Below, in pieces: positions 21,799 through 32,873 of a stretch of DNA of 33,731 nt. The notes below the pieces were generated by a model that did no database searches, was not told where the DNA came from, and saw nothing but the letters and a program-made list of their open reading frames with translations. The position numbers and the translations under genes were made by a program. Position 1 is the first letter of the stretch. Each line of letters starts with the position of its first letter. The stretch comes from Batkoa obscura (lineage: Eukaryota > Entomophthoromycota > Entomophthoromycetes > Entomophthorales > Batkoaceae), in contig JASVEC010000192.1 of the NCBI GenBank assembly GCA_030770535.1, forward strand, positions 1-33,731, written 5' to 3'.

Positions 21799-22266
21799 TG
21801 TGAAATCTGATACTTAGTGGTCGGAGCCAAAAGCAATTCTTGTTTGATTAGCTAAACTAGCCATAAGTCGAAAGGTCTTAGTTTAAGTGACTATAATAGG
21901 GTTGGATTATGAAGAATAGCAAGTAATATGTTACAGACTATGTAAGACAAATAGAATAGACAATACTAATGTAAAATATATGTAAGATACCATTAAGAAA
22001 ACTTAATGGCTTTATTAAATGTTTGAGATATCAAGGAATAATTCAGTTAAAAAAACTCGAGTTACTATGTTCTAAGATTTCTTTTATACTCTGAAAAGTA
22101 TAAAGATCAAAATGAGAAGATAACGTTCTTTGGGATGGAGCTAGAAATTCTCATAGCAAATCAAACTAAAAGCGTGGGATTGATTGCCTTTGAACTCAAG
22201 AACTCAGCAGCTTAAGTGATTCTTATGCTAAAATCAATTATGGAGTTGACAAAGCGATATTTCACT
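21799..22266 (+). repeat. ~465-bp dispersed repeat, copy B
   Basis: Second copy of the repeat at 17593, same orientation. The left end TGTGAAATCTGATAC matches copy A and the right end reads ATTTCAC. Bases 21883-22033 are identical to copy A. Near its 5' end TTAGTGGTCGGAGC resembles a tRNA A-box region. The interval between the two copies contains no reverse transcriptase or gag-like sequence, so the pair is not obviously one full-length LTR element. Confidence 0.6.
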
Positions 22267-22488
22267 CTATTTAATTAAATTTATAATCAAAAGTAAACTT
22301 TAATAATATTTCTTTTATTTATTTATTATGAAACACTATAAACTCTGGGTTATTACAAATAACTATTAAAATTTTATCTAAAATTTTAAATTCAAATGTT
22401 TTTATATTTTTGTGCTTTTATAATAATAAGTTATTTTGAAATCTTCATGTAGTTGTAGTATTTGCTTTTAGTTAAAATAAGGAACAAA

Positions 22489-22588
22489 TGGGGATGTGTT
22501 TTTTTGTTTAAGAATTTTACTACAATCTTTCCACTCAAATAGCGCTTAAAAAATGGAAAAATAATGAAACTAAAAAAAAACAGCCCCA
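22489..22588 (+). mobile_element. ~100-bp foldback MITE, copy 11
   Basis: 100-bp copy with AA on both sides. It lies ~320 bp beyond the 3' end of the zinc-cluster gene. Confidence 0.9.
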
Positions 22589-22909
22589 AATATTAGAATT
22601 TAACTTTAATATTGAACTTTTAAAAAGAGTAACTAGGCAAAATAAATGTTATTTTCTAAAGTTGAAATTTATGATGTTTTAATTTTAACTTTTCTAGTTT
22701 TTAAGCTCTATTGAGTATCAAAATTCATTAATTTTTTTAAATAAAAAAACAAGCTTTTACTTTATTCTAACTAGAGACAATAAAATCAAGAATAACTAAC
22801 AAAAAAAAATCTTATCACTTGAACCTAGAGTAAAATCATTTATTGCACTTTGAGTATTAGATAAAAAAACAATTGAATAAATAAAAACTTAATTTCCAAA
22901 AAATCCAAC

Positions 22910-25044
22910 CTAAGAACAATCGGATGAAATAGGTGATTTGGAACTTGTGGAAGTGGACATTGAATCTTCAAAAGACGAGGTATCTTGAACACATTGAGTT
23001 TCATTTTTCATGAAATATTCGACCATTGGCCAAATTTTAGCTAAGGTAGTTAACCTTGATTGACAATACTCAATCTTTTCTTTATATTCGGAAGAATTTG
23101 TAGTTAAAAACACCGTCCTTGCATGATTTAAACCCATAGCAAAACAAAGAGATATGTAATAAACGCCTTTATAAAGATTATGATTAATGTTTAACTGATG
23201 TTTGTCTTTACGTTTGGAAGTCGGTTTATAACTTGGACTACATGTAAGTTCTACTGTTTTTACAAAATGTAAGATCCATTCAGCCGAGGCTATTGAACCC
23301 TTAAAACATTGCTTAGAATTTAAATCAAATTTTAATACATCTTCATAATCAAATTTAGGTAATTGATTATTGCTATTACTATTATTATTGTTATTGCTAT
23401 AACTCATTACTTTAGATTGAAAGATAGGTGAAGAATCATAATGAATTTCTTTAATAGATAAATTTAGTTTAATACTTTTAGCTAATTGATCATAAATTAT
23501 TGACAAATGTCTTGATACTTGTAATGTTATACAATGAAATAATAAAGTAATATCAATTCTTGTAATAAAATAATCGTCAATATTTGTTAAATTAGGACGT
23601 CGATAGATGTCTTTAATGATCCAATAAGATTGTCCAAATTTCTCTAATTTATCAATTAAAGTTTGACCTTCTATTAAATTTTTCAATATCTTTGAAGCTT
23701 CTAAATTCGGGTTTAAGTTTTTTTCTAATTGAGTTAACTCATACAATATCTCTGTTAATATTAAATAGCTTTCTACTTTTCCATGAGTTATACCTGAATG
23801 GGATGAATACTGAAATTGATCAGTTAATTAATTCAGAATAAAATAAAAAAATAAAAAATTTACATTATTTAAAAACATATCTGGATCTAATAATCTATAG
23901 CCTTTTAAAGATGGACAAGGTAAATAAGTATTAAAATCAATATTGGGATTCATTCTCATATTACAACATAATAATCGATCAACTACAATACATAAACTCC
24001 ATGCTGTTTCCCCATCGGAGGGTTCTTCAATTTCCATAGGATTTTGACTTCGTCGATATTCTCTCTTTTCTTTTAAGGAATGATAAGTTAACGTTTGTGC
24101 TAATCTATTAATATAAAGATTAAATTAAAGTTAAAGTTTAATTCTTAATTTCTATCTCATTATAATAATTAAAACAATTTATAGTTTAAATAAATTCTTA
24201 ACTTACCTAATAGCATTACCTAAAAGATTAAAAAAAGTACAATTAGTAAGTTTTTTATATAAACAATTTAAAGAATCTACTTACTAATCGACATCATAGC
24301 CCATTCAAAATTCCCCATTCCCATTTCCAAAATACAATTTAATAAATGAGTATGAACATTAGCTAAAGTAGGAGATAAATCGAATTCATGTAAGGCGATT
24401 TTAACTCTTTTATAAAATGGATTTAAATCTAATCTAGGGGGTGGTCGATTAGATATAAAATTAGCTAACGGTAATGTAGTTGCATAAATAGCATTTAATA
24501 AAATAGATTCGGATGCTTGTTTTTCAAAATGTTCTTCAATTAATTTACGAGATATCATGGAGGTAATTCCATATTGAAAGTTGTAATAAAGGGTTACTAG
24601 ATGTCGGTAGAAGACATTATGTTCTAGATAAAATATTAGTTTTAATAATTCTTTTAATTAGAAATAAAATTTGATAACGTTACCTAAAAATTTGGTATCC
24701 CTTTTTAAATTCACTTGATAATCTAATAGCTTTTGTAGATGCTCATAATAACTTTCTGGATCCTTTTTTAGTCCATTCAATATCTGCTCCAATTTCATTG
24801 GCTTTTTAATTACCTTTTTAAACTTCTCTTCTAACTCATTAAGCCTTGTTTCAATCCCAATCAACTCTTTTCCTTCGTATTCTTTTAGTTCTTTTTTATA
24901 ACTTAATTGCCATAAACTTTGATTATAGGTGAATGGATATACACAATCAACGTTTAATTTCATACACCGTTTGCAAACAGGTTGTAAGTTATCACATTTC
25001 TTTTTTCCTTTAAAACAACGTTCACAAGATTTACGTAATTTCAT
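22910..25044 (-). CDS. Zn(II)2Cys6 transcription factor, five exons including a 13-nt microexon
   Basis: Fungal-type zinc-cluster regulator. The N-terminus has the canonical C-x2-C-x6-C-x6-C-x2-C-x6-C (Cys 7, 10, 17, 24, 27, 34; SCERCFKGKKKC ... CKRCMKLNVDC), followed by a short coiled-coil linker (LNELEEKFKKVIKKP). A fungal-specific transcription-factor middle homology region follows (NAIRLAQTLTYHS and EIEEPSDGETAWSLCIVVDR, then a LPCPSLKGYRLLDPD-type segment). Exons are 25044-24684, 24623-24285, 24219-24207, 24104-23864 and 23809-22910; all introns are GT...AG (60, 65, 102 and 54 nt). The total is 1,854 nt, 617 residues. The C-terminus is S/T-rich. The target genes cannot be told. It is divergent from the SAPS gene, with ~1.5 kb between. 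Confidence 0.88.
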
Positions 25045-26572
25045 ATTGAATGAGTCAATAAATTAATATTTAAAAGTCACAATTTATAAACAACTAAATT
25101 TCCAACCCTTCCTTTTTACTCACTTTTTATAGTTGTTGACGAATTAACTAAATTTCCTTTTGTTAATCTCCCTGATAGATAGTAATAAATTATTAATAAT
25201 AAATAATAAAGAAGAAATTATTATTCTAAAATTTCTATTTTATATCAAAAATTAAACTCCCTAAGACATTTGAGTTTCAGTTTTTAAAAAATTATTGGGA
25301 AAATAATAAGTTAAAAATTAAAAGTGGACTATTAATTTCAATTCGATAAACAAAAACAAAATTTACAATTTTATTTTGCTTTCATTATAATATTTTGAGT
25401 TCTAAAGTATTTATTATAGTTCTTTTATTTTTTAAAATAAAAATTAATATACAAAATAACTTGATTACGTTTAATTGGAATTTCTAATAAAATCTAGATG
25501 ATTTTATTTAGTAAACTTACCAATTTTTTAAAAAGATGAATTAGTAATTTAACTTGATTGGAACTTTATCCTCGAAGTTGAAACATTTCTTATATTGAAA
25601 AAAATAACAAAAGTAGTAAAGTAATACTGGCTATTGAGCACATTACATTACTTTGTATAAAATATTATCTTAATAACTTGTTTATCTAATATTTATTTCA
25701 AAATATTTCTTTCAATATTCAACTAAAATTTACAATTTTTTATAAATTAGGCAATTTAAAAATAACACCAAATTTCATAAACTTATGAAATTAATTGAAA
25801 TCAACAGATTTCAAAAAAAATATTATTTTTATTACTAATTTGAATATTTTATTTTAATTTTATAATTTTTTTTAGATATAAATAGTTGCTTAAATTGGAC
25901 TCAGCTTTGAATTTGACTAATTTTTATATGATTTAATTGGCTATTAAATATATAGTCTTCAATTGAACATTATTACTTGCATCCAATTAACTTCTGTTTC
26001 AATTTTTTAAAAATAAAATTTCTTTCTTTTCATTCTCTAATACGTTTTCCTTCTAATTAGCTAAATGAGTTGAAAGCCAAGATTGATCATTCTATTTGTA
26101 GTAATAAATTTTTTTCAAAAAGAAAAGAAAGGATTTTTAAAAAAAGAGCTTAATTATGAATAATAGGAAGCTATTAATAAGTTACTTATCAAATCTAATT
26201 TAAAAATTAAAGTTTATTATTATAACAAATAAAATGCAATAACTAGTATACTTTTTATTGGTAGTTATTTTTATTCGAAATTTTTAAAAAGTACTAAAAA
26301 TTCTAAAAATTACTAAATATAGTGAATTTCCTGCCAAATTCTCGTTTTTAAGATCAGAATGAAAAGTTGTTGATAAAAAATTCTACAACAAAAGTGGATT
26401 CTTTTTTCTATATCTTTTAATTTTTTGTTATATTTTAAAAGTTAATTAACTATTATAGTTTAATTTATATATATATAAAGGTAATTATCATTACTGTTAT
26501 CACTTTCTTAAAATTAAGTAGTTAAAAACTTTGAGTTTAATTCGTTTTCAATAAAATCTAGTTGATTCTAAC
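25045..26572. other. Divergent promoter region, A/T-rich
   Basis: About 1.5 kb between the starts of the zinc-cluster gene and the SAPS gene, with long A and T runs and no ORF or RNA gene visible. It presumably drives both genes. Confidence 0.45.
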
Positions 26573-29540
26573 ATGTTTTGGGAACAAAATCAATATTTAA
26601 CATCGGATATTGATTTGTTATTAAATCAACCTAATTGTGGTATTGAATTATTATTATTACAACCTACTTTTTTACAAGAAGTTAAAGTTAATAATAAATT
26701 ACAGGCTTTGTAAGTTTACTTTACTTTACTTTATCTCATAGAATTAATGTTAATAAATAAATTATAAATTTATTAATTCTTTTTATTACTAGTTTATGTA
26801 ACAAAGAAAATTTAAAAACAATTATTAATCATTCATATACCTTACCAACAAAAGATATAATTTACGAAGCTAATGAAGAGGAACTCAATAAAACCACATT
26901 TACTAAATTAAACCCTACATTAACACAAGAATTAGCAACAGAATTATGTCATGAGATTCTTCTTCTCGATGCCTGGTCGATTTCCCAATCGATTTTGAGT
27001 TCCTTTGAATTAATGGAATTATTATTTATTGAACCATTAACAAGGGTAGAAGATTTAAAATTAGATTCATCTCTAAGCGGAAGGATTGGTAAAGTAACAA
27101 CACATTTTATTACTAGTAATTATCCTTCTTTACCAAGTTTTTTTCAATTAAAATGGAATACTATTTTTCCATTATTATGCAATAATTTTGAAGAACCAGC
27201 AATGGCAGAGTTAGCTTTGAGAATTTGGTGTTCTATTGAACCACCATGTGAAGATGAAAAGGAAGGGAATAAAAGTTTTGATGCAGAAGCATTTGCCGAG
27301 ATTTTAACAGATAATTTAAAACCAGAAGGAAATGAACAGGTAATAATAATAATAATAATAATAATTTAGGTTCATAATAATAATTTAGGTACATAATAAT
27401 ACACAACAATTTTTATTAGATATCATTACTTATTCTATGCCATCTCAATTACAACCTATGCATCCTACTACTAACTTAGTATTAAAAATGTTAAATGAAA
27501 TTAATATAGATAAGTTATTAAGTTACCTTAAATTAAGAGATGGAATTTCATTAAAATCCTCGATTCATTGTACTTTATGTATCTTAAGAGAATTATTATT
27601 ATGGAATCCAAGTAACTTTGGAGGTAACTTATCGCAATGTCATCGAAATTTAGTATTAAAAATAGGATCAAATATGAGGGAATTAATAGAATTGACTAAA
27701 CATGAGATGTTTGTGCCAAAAGAAATCACAAACACAACAGGTACTTTTATACCCCTAGGAAAAATAAGACTTCAAATTGGAGAAATTTATCTTCAATTAA
27801 TGAAAGCTTTATTTTATTATCAAAATTTAGCAAGTTCTTTATTACCAAGTAATAGACAAGTTAAGGGAAATAATCAAAATGAATTAGATGAGAACAAATC
27901 CATATTTGATAAAGAGGATAGTGACATTGATGAAAATAATATAGATAATAATGGATTGAATAGTTTATTAGAAGCTTTATCTATCAATTCAGATGATCAA
28001 TCTATGACGAATATGAATAATAATAAGACACATAAAAAAAAATTAAGTTTAAGCTTAAATAATTCATTATCAAAAGAAAAAACAATGGAAGAAAATAAAG
28101 AAGAAGATAAAGAAGTAATAGATAATAATAATAGTAATAATGAAACTAACAATCAACAACAACAAAAATTATCGGCATTTAATCCATTACAATTAGAACT
28201 AATAACTTATCATTATGAACTTAATACAATAATTATAAATCATTTTATTAATGAAAACATAATTGATTGGTTAACTGATTTATTTTTTGAATATAAATGG
28301 AATAACTTTTATCATTCTATATTTGTTGAATTAATTCATTTAATCTTTAATTGGGAATTATTAGAATTAACACCAGATAATCTATTAACTCCTCAACTAT
28401 CTCAAGGCATTAAATTAATTGAATACTTATTAAAAGAATGTCAATTAATTAGTAAAATTATTAATTTACATGAGGATAATATAAGAAGAGAAAAGAGTAT
28501 TCCTAGTATTGGTAATTTGGGTTATATTCTTCAATTAGGTAATACAATTCAACAATTTTTAATTAATAATCAACAATTGAATTTTGATGAAATTAAAAAT
28601 ATTAAACAATTAATTTTAAATCAGGGATGGGATAAGTATTATAATACAATCTTATCTCCAATTGAAATTAAATTAAATAATAATAATAATAATAATAATT
28701 CTATGTTTAATAATAATAAATTAATTCAATTAATTAATCAAAATAATTATGATTATACAATGAATGATTATGATTATGATTATGATGAAGAGAATGATGA
28801 AGAGAATGAAAATGAAAATGAAAATGAAAATGAAAATGAAAATGTTTTAGATTTAAGTAATAATATTAATCATAATGATGATGATGAAGATGAAGATGAT
28901 GAAGATGATGATGATTATATTATCAATCAACATACTAATTTAGATTATTCATCAGAATATATTGATATTGATAGATCTAGTTTTGATGATGAAGATTTAA
29001 ATGTAAGTTTAATTTTAATTCAATTTAATTTGAATCGTAATTTATCTTAATTTAATATATTTCAAATATTTACTATTATTAATTTTAATAGAAACAATAC
29101 TATGACGAAAGAGAAAGTGAATCAGATGAAGATGATTTAGCTTGGTTAAATAATCATAATGGATATAAAAATGAAATTATTGGTGGAGGAGGATTGATGC
29201 GTTCTTTTGCTAGTGATGACATTAATTTATTATCAGATAAAATCTTCCAAGAATTAATAAATAAAGAAGAGAAGGTAAGATCTTTATTATTAATTATAAT
29301 TATTAATTATTAATTATTTAGAATGAATTTAGAACTATTGAAAATGATGTTATTCAATTTGAATTAGATTTAGAACCTAATGAAAGTGAAGTCACTTTAA
29401 ATGAAGAATTGAATTATAATGAAAATTTAAAGTTTAATGAATTGGAATTTAATAATGAAGTAATTAATGGACAATTGGAAGCACAAGACTTACTAATTAT
29501 AGAAAAAGCAGGCACTAATGAAAATGAAAATGAAAAATAG
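26573..29540 (+). CDS. SAPS-domain protein (Sit4/PP6 phosphatase-associated), five exons
   Basis: Regulatory partner of the Sit4/PP6 phosphatase, the family of yeast SAP proteins, S. pombe Ekc1 and human PPP6R1-3. The start MFWEQNQYLTSDIDLLL matches the MFWKFD-type opening of the family, and helical-repeat sequence follows (ILLLDAWSISQSILSSF, LSGRIGKVTTHFI, LLDIITYSMPSQLQPMHPTT). Exons are 26573-26709, 26793-27339, 27389-29002, 29092-29274 and 29322-29540 (2,700 nt, 899 residues). Introns are 83, 49, 89 and 47 nt. The protein carries poly-N insertions, a NENENE run from an (AATGAA)n microsatellite near 28805-28842, and acidic D/E tracts before a conserved EDDLAWLNNHN segment. The second intron has a doubled acceptor. 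Confidence 0.88.
27340..27388 (+). other. SAPS intron 2 with tandem acceptor sites
   Basis: A 49-nt intron that starts GTAATAATAATA and has AATTTAG twice, ending at 27369 and at 27388. Use of the second acceptor continues the frame as VHNNTQQFLLDIITYS. Use of the first gives a stop after eight codons. The duplication falls within an (ATA)n microsatellite. Confidence 0.7.
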
Positions 29541-30398
29541 ATTAAAAATATAATAAGAGTTAATATAATAAGTATTTTTGTGACTTTTAATTTAATTTGA
29601 CGTTGAAAGTAAATGTTTTTTGGATAAATTGATTTTTATGTTGTTTTTTAATCTATTCTTTATTTTTTACTTTAATATTTTTAACTTTTAATTGATAAGA
29701 ATATGAATCAATAATATAATAGGATGATAAGGATATGAATTCATATTATAACTCGTTTATAATAAACATAATTGATAAATCATATTATAGTAATTAAATT
29801 ACTTCAATAAAACAATTGTGTTAAAGTCAATTATTTTGTTTTATATTTTAATTTACAAAAGTTTAATTAATTTATTATGTAAATCCAGTCAAATTTTAGA
29901 ATCAATTTTAAAAAAGTTAATATTATTCAAGGTTCAATAAAAGTTGAATGCATTTTAAAAACTGATGTTAACAAGATTAATATTATAGTTATTACTAAGT
30001 TTAATGACATAGATATTAGATATGAATATAAAACAGTATTAATTAATGCATTTTAAATTAATGAAAACTATATAAATGATTATGTATCTTTGTTTAGATT
30101 TCTTTTTATTGAAATTTATTGAATTTATCTTATCTTATCTTATTACTTGTGTTAATTTAATTTAATCCAAATAGCACCTTTTCCCTTAAAGTTGTTTAAG
30201 AAGGTTTTGTAGCTTCCTATTGACCTTATTTAAGCATTTGACTTATCTTTTAATAACTTACCAATTACTGTATTACTAGACTTAAAAGATTCAATACCTT
30301 TATGACTTACATATTCAAAGTGATTCTTTTTTATTATTGAGTTATTTGAAATTGATTTAATTAATTTTGTTTTAAAAATCAATTATAGCTTTAAAACA
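29541..30398. other. A/T-rich intergenic DNA with one coding-like fragment
   Basis: Mostly featureless. On the - strand about 30345-30175 a less A/T-biased stretch can be read as HFEYVSHKGIESFKSSN ... SIGSYKTFLNNFKGKGAIW with an internal stop. It is probably the remnant of a mobile or duplicated gene. I do not recognise it. Confidence 0.35.
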
Positions 30399-30499
30399 TG
30401 GGAATGTATTTTTGTGTTTAAGAATTTTACTAACAATATTTCTATTCAAACAGTGCTTAAAAGACAGAGAAAGTGATAAAACTAAAAAAAATACCCCCA
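30399..30499 (+). mobile_element. ~100-bp foldback MITE, copy 12
   Basis: 101-bp copy with ends TGGGAATG / TACCCCCA. Flanks are CA (left) and AA (right), so the target duplication has probably changed in one base. Confidence 0.88.
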
Positions 30500-30721
30500 A
30501 ATATTAAAATTTTAATAAGTTAATTTGATATTATTGAACAACTTTATTAGAGCATGCAAATTTTCTTGTATTTTAACTAAGTTATAGTTAGTTAAAATCA
30601 ATCAATCAAGAGGATCATTAAGTTGCATCAAACTTTTATTATTAAAAATAAAAAAGGGATAACCAAAGATAGCTAAAGATAAGATTAGTTAATATCTATT
30701 TTCCATTAAGTAATCCAAAAG

Positions 30722-31071
30722 TTAAGAAATAGTGGATACAGCATCACCAAGTTGAGATTTTCCATTATAAATATCAATAATAATCTGATTTGTTTTATAA
30801 ATAATAGCACCATCTGTCTTATCATACATATACTTCTTTTTATTAATTATAATATCACCAGGAAAAAAGTATTTAGGTTATCAAGCCCTTTAATAATGAT
30901 CAATTTTTTTTCTGGTTCAAGATATAAACCTTTAGAAATTCCCAAAACGTCATCATTTTGACTATTAATAATAGTAGCGCCTACAAGGCAAAGGCGACTT
31001 GAACCTACTAATTTATCATCAACATAGTCTTGTAAAAACATTGTTTTATTATTATTATTATTATTATTCAA
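30722..31071 (-). pseudogene. Unrecognised coding remnant
   Basis: On the - strand, from M at 31071 or more likely M at 31041 (MFLQDYVDDKLVGSS), the frame reads ATIINSQNDDVLGISKG and YLEPEKKLIIIKGLDN. It then appears to continue in a neighbouring frame (GDIIINKKKYMYDKTDGAI ... NGKSQLGDAVSTIS) to a stop at 30722. One apparent break at a T-run separates the two parts. Base use is clearly less A/T-biased than the surroundings, and the residue pattern is that of a real beta-rich protein. I cannot assign a family. It may be a broken gene or an intact one with a sequencing error. Confidence 0.4.
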
Positions 31072-31894
31072 ATAGGAAAATTGTGTTTAAAAAATTGAAA
31101 TGGTTTATTACAGGAACAATTTCACAACTAGTATATCCCGTATTCTGACAAAAACAAATCGACAGACTTTTAATTATTTAATTTATTCAACAGTCCTTAA
31201 TATACTATCAAGAATCACGATTGGTAGTTCTCCGTTCTCTTAATTGTAATTGATTTTAAGATTTAAATAAAGGTAATTACTTTCATAAAGTATATTAGTT
31301 TCTCAATTAGTTCCTCAAAACAACTAGGTAGCTATCAATGCCAACCTTTTAGAATATAATCAATATTAATATAAAGTTTATAATAAATTAATTTTATTTT
31401 ATTTGGTATACAATATTATCATAATGATTTTTAGGTTCTTTTTACCTATTTAACAATATTAGAAATCTCAAATTTATGTCATATTATAATTTTTTATTTT
31501 TTATCTAAATTAGTATAAATAGATTAAAGTAAGCATATATAGTCATATATTATACTTTTAATGAATTCTTATTAGTCTTATTATTTTAAACTTATTATTT
31601 TAAAGTTAGCGTAAAATTTACAATTCATTCTATAAAAAGTGATAACTTATATTATGCCATCAATTTTCATCCTATATAACTTAATAGTCTTTGACATACC
31701 TTGTACTCTATATTAATGACTGTATTTAACATGGACTGTTGCTTCATTAACAAGGAACATTTATATTAATATTTATTGCTTATTAATTTGTTTATTCTTA
31801 TTAATAGAGATATTTTCATTTCATTTCATTTCATTTTATAAATGATTATAATATGATATTTGGAGTGGTTTAATGATTTTTTGAGCAAAAGAGA
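31072..31894. other. A/T-rich intergenic DNA
   Basis: No coding or RNA signal. It includes a short ATTTC-type pentamer run near 31815-31835 and, at its left edge, an ATT microsatellite (31048-31068). Confidence 0.4.
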
Positions 31895-31997
31895 TGGGGA
31901 TGTATTTTTATGTTTGAGAATTTTACTAACAATTTTTCCATTCAAATAACGCTTAAAAAATAGAAAAGTAATAAATCGAAAAAAAAAAACATCCCCA
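31895..31997 (+). mobile_element. ~100-bp foldback MITE, copy 13
   Basis: 103-bp copy with consensus ends and GA on both sides, the second clear case of a GA duplication in the window. Confidence 0.9.
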
Positions 31998-32636
31998 GAT
32001 GTTAAACATGTTCTGTAAAAAACAGTCCTCGGAACTCCCAATTTATTTAGTTATGTATTTTATATAAAAAAGACGATACTCTGAATATGTATCTATTAAA
32101 TTTAAATTTAATGTCTTTTGTTTAATGTATATAGTGTATTATTTTAAATAATACAGCTTTTGTGCACTAATTTGTGCAAGTTGAATCTATGGTTTATTTT
32201 CATGATTTATCAAACTGGATGATTACTACATTGATAAGTAGTTATTTATTATATCACTTAATGAATCAATAAAAATAGGGATAATCAAGTATTTAGTTAA
32301 AAAATCGAAGCCTTTTAATTGAAGAATACAGCCCAGTTTTAACTAAAATATTGGTATTAATAGAAACTGTAAAGTAAATGTAGAATACTAAAAAAAAGCT
32401 AGTATTTTCGATTAATTCTCAACTAAATCAATTAAAAGTGTTTTTTATTTATATCTTTGGCTAATAATCGTTTTTGGAGTTTATGTCGCACAAAAATGAG
32501 CAAAAAAGGAAAACCGAACTACTAATGTTGAATTTGAGTTTTGATCTTTAAATTTATCCACATAAAATATTCTAATTAACTGCACATGATTTACTTTCAT
32601 TTTTATTGTCAACATTACTTATCAACAAACAATATA
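31998..32636. other. A/T-rich intergenic DNA
   Basis: No gene seen. AAATAGGGATAATCAAG near 32272 faintly resembles the hairpin-tipped repeats at 20594 and 21322. Confidence 0.35.
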
Positions 32637-32737
32637 TAGGTGTATTTTTTTTAGCCTCATCACTTTTTTCATCTTTTAAGCACTATTTGAATGGAAAATT
32701 TGTTAATAAAATTCTTAAACGTAAAAATACATCCCCA
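32637..32737 (-). mobile_element. ~100-bp foldback MITE, copy 14
   Basis: 101-bp inverted copy with TA on both sides, ~135 bp before the start of the last gene and so probably in its promoter or 5' region. Confidence 0.88.
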
Positions 32738-32873
32738 TATAAAAAAAATCGATTTCAATTCCTGAGCTTTAAATTTAATGTTTATTTTTGACTAATTACA
32801 AAATCAAAAAATTTCATTTTCCAATAATTTTACTTTTGCACTCTTTAAACCTTAAAAAAGTCCAATATTAAGT

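Noticed and set aside
17593-22266. A single full-length LTR retroelement bounded by the two 465-bp repeats
   Set aside because: The interval holds a DNA transposase remnant and MITEs, with no gag, protease, reverse transcriptase or integrase-like sequence, and no primer-binding site next to copy A that I can recognise.
19733-32791. Short ORFs containing FFPFFKHYLSRKFVSRILKHK-like peptides at several places
   Set aside because: The shared peptide is just the translated MITE, so the similarity between these ORFs reflects the repeat, not a protein family.
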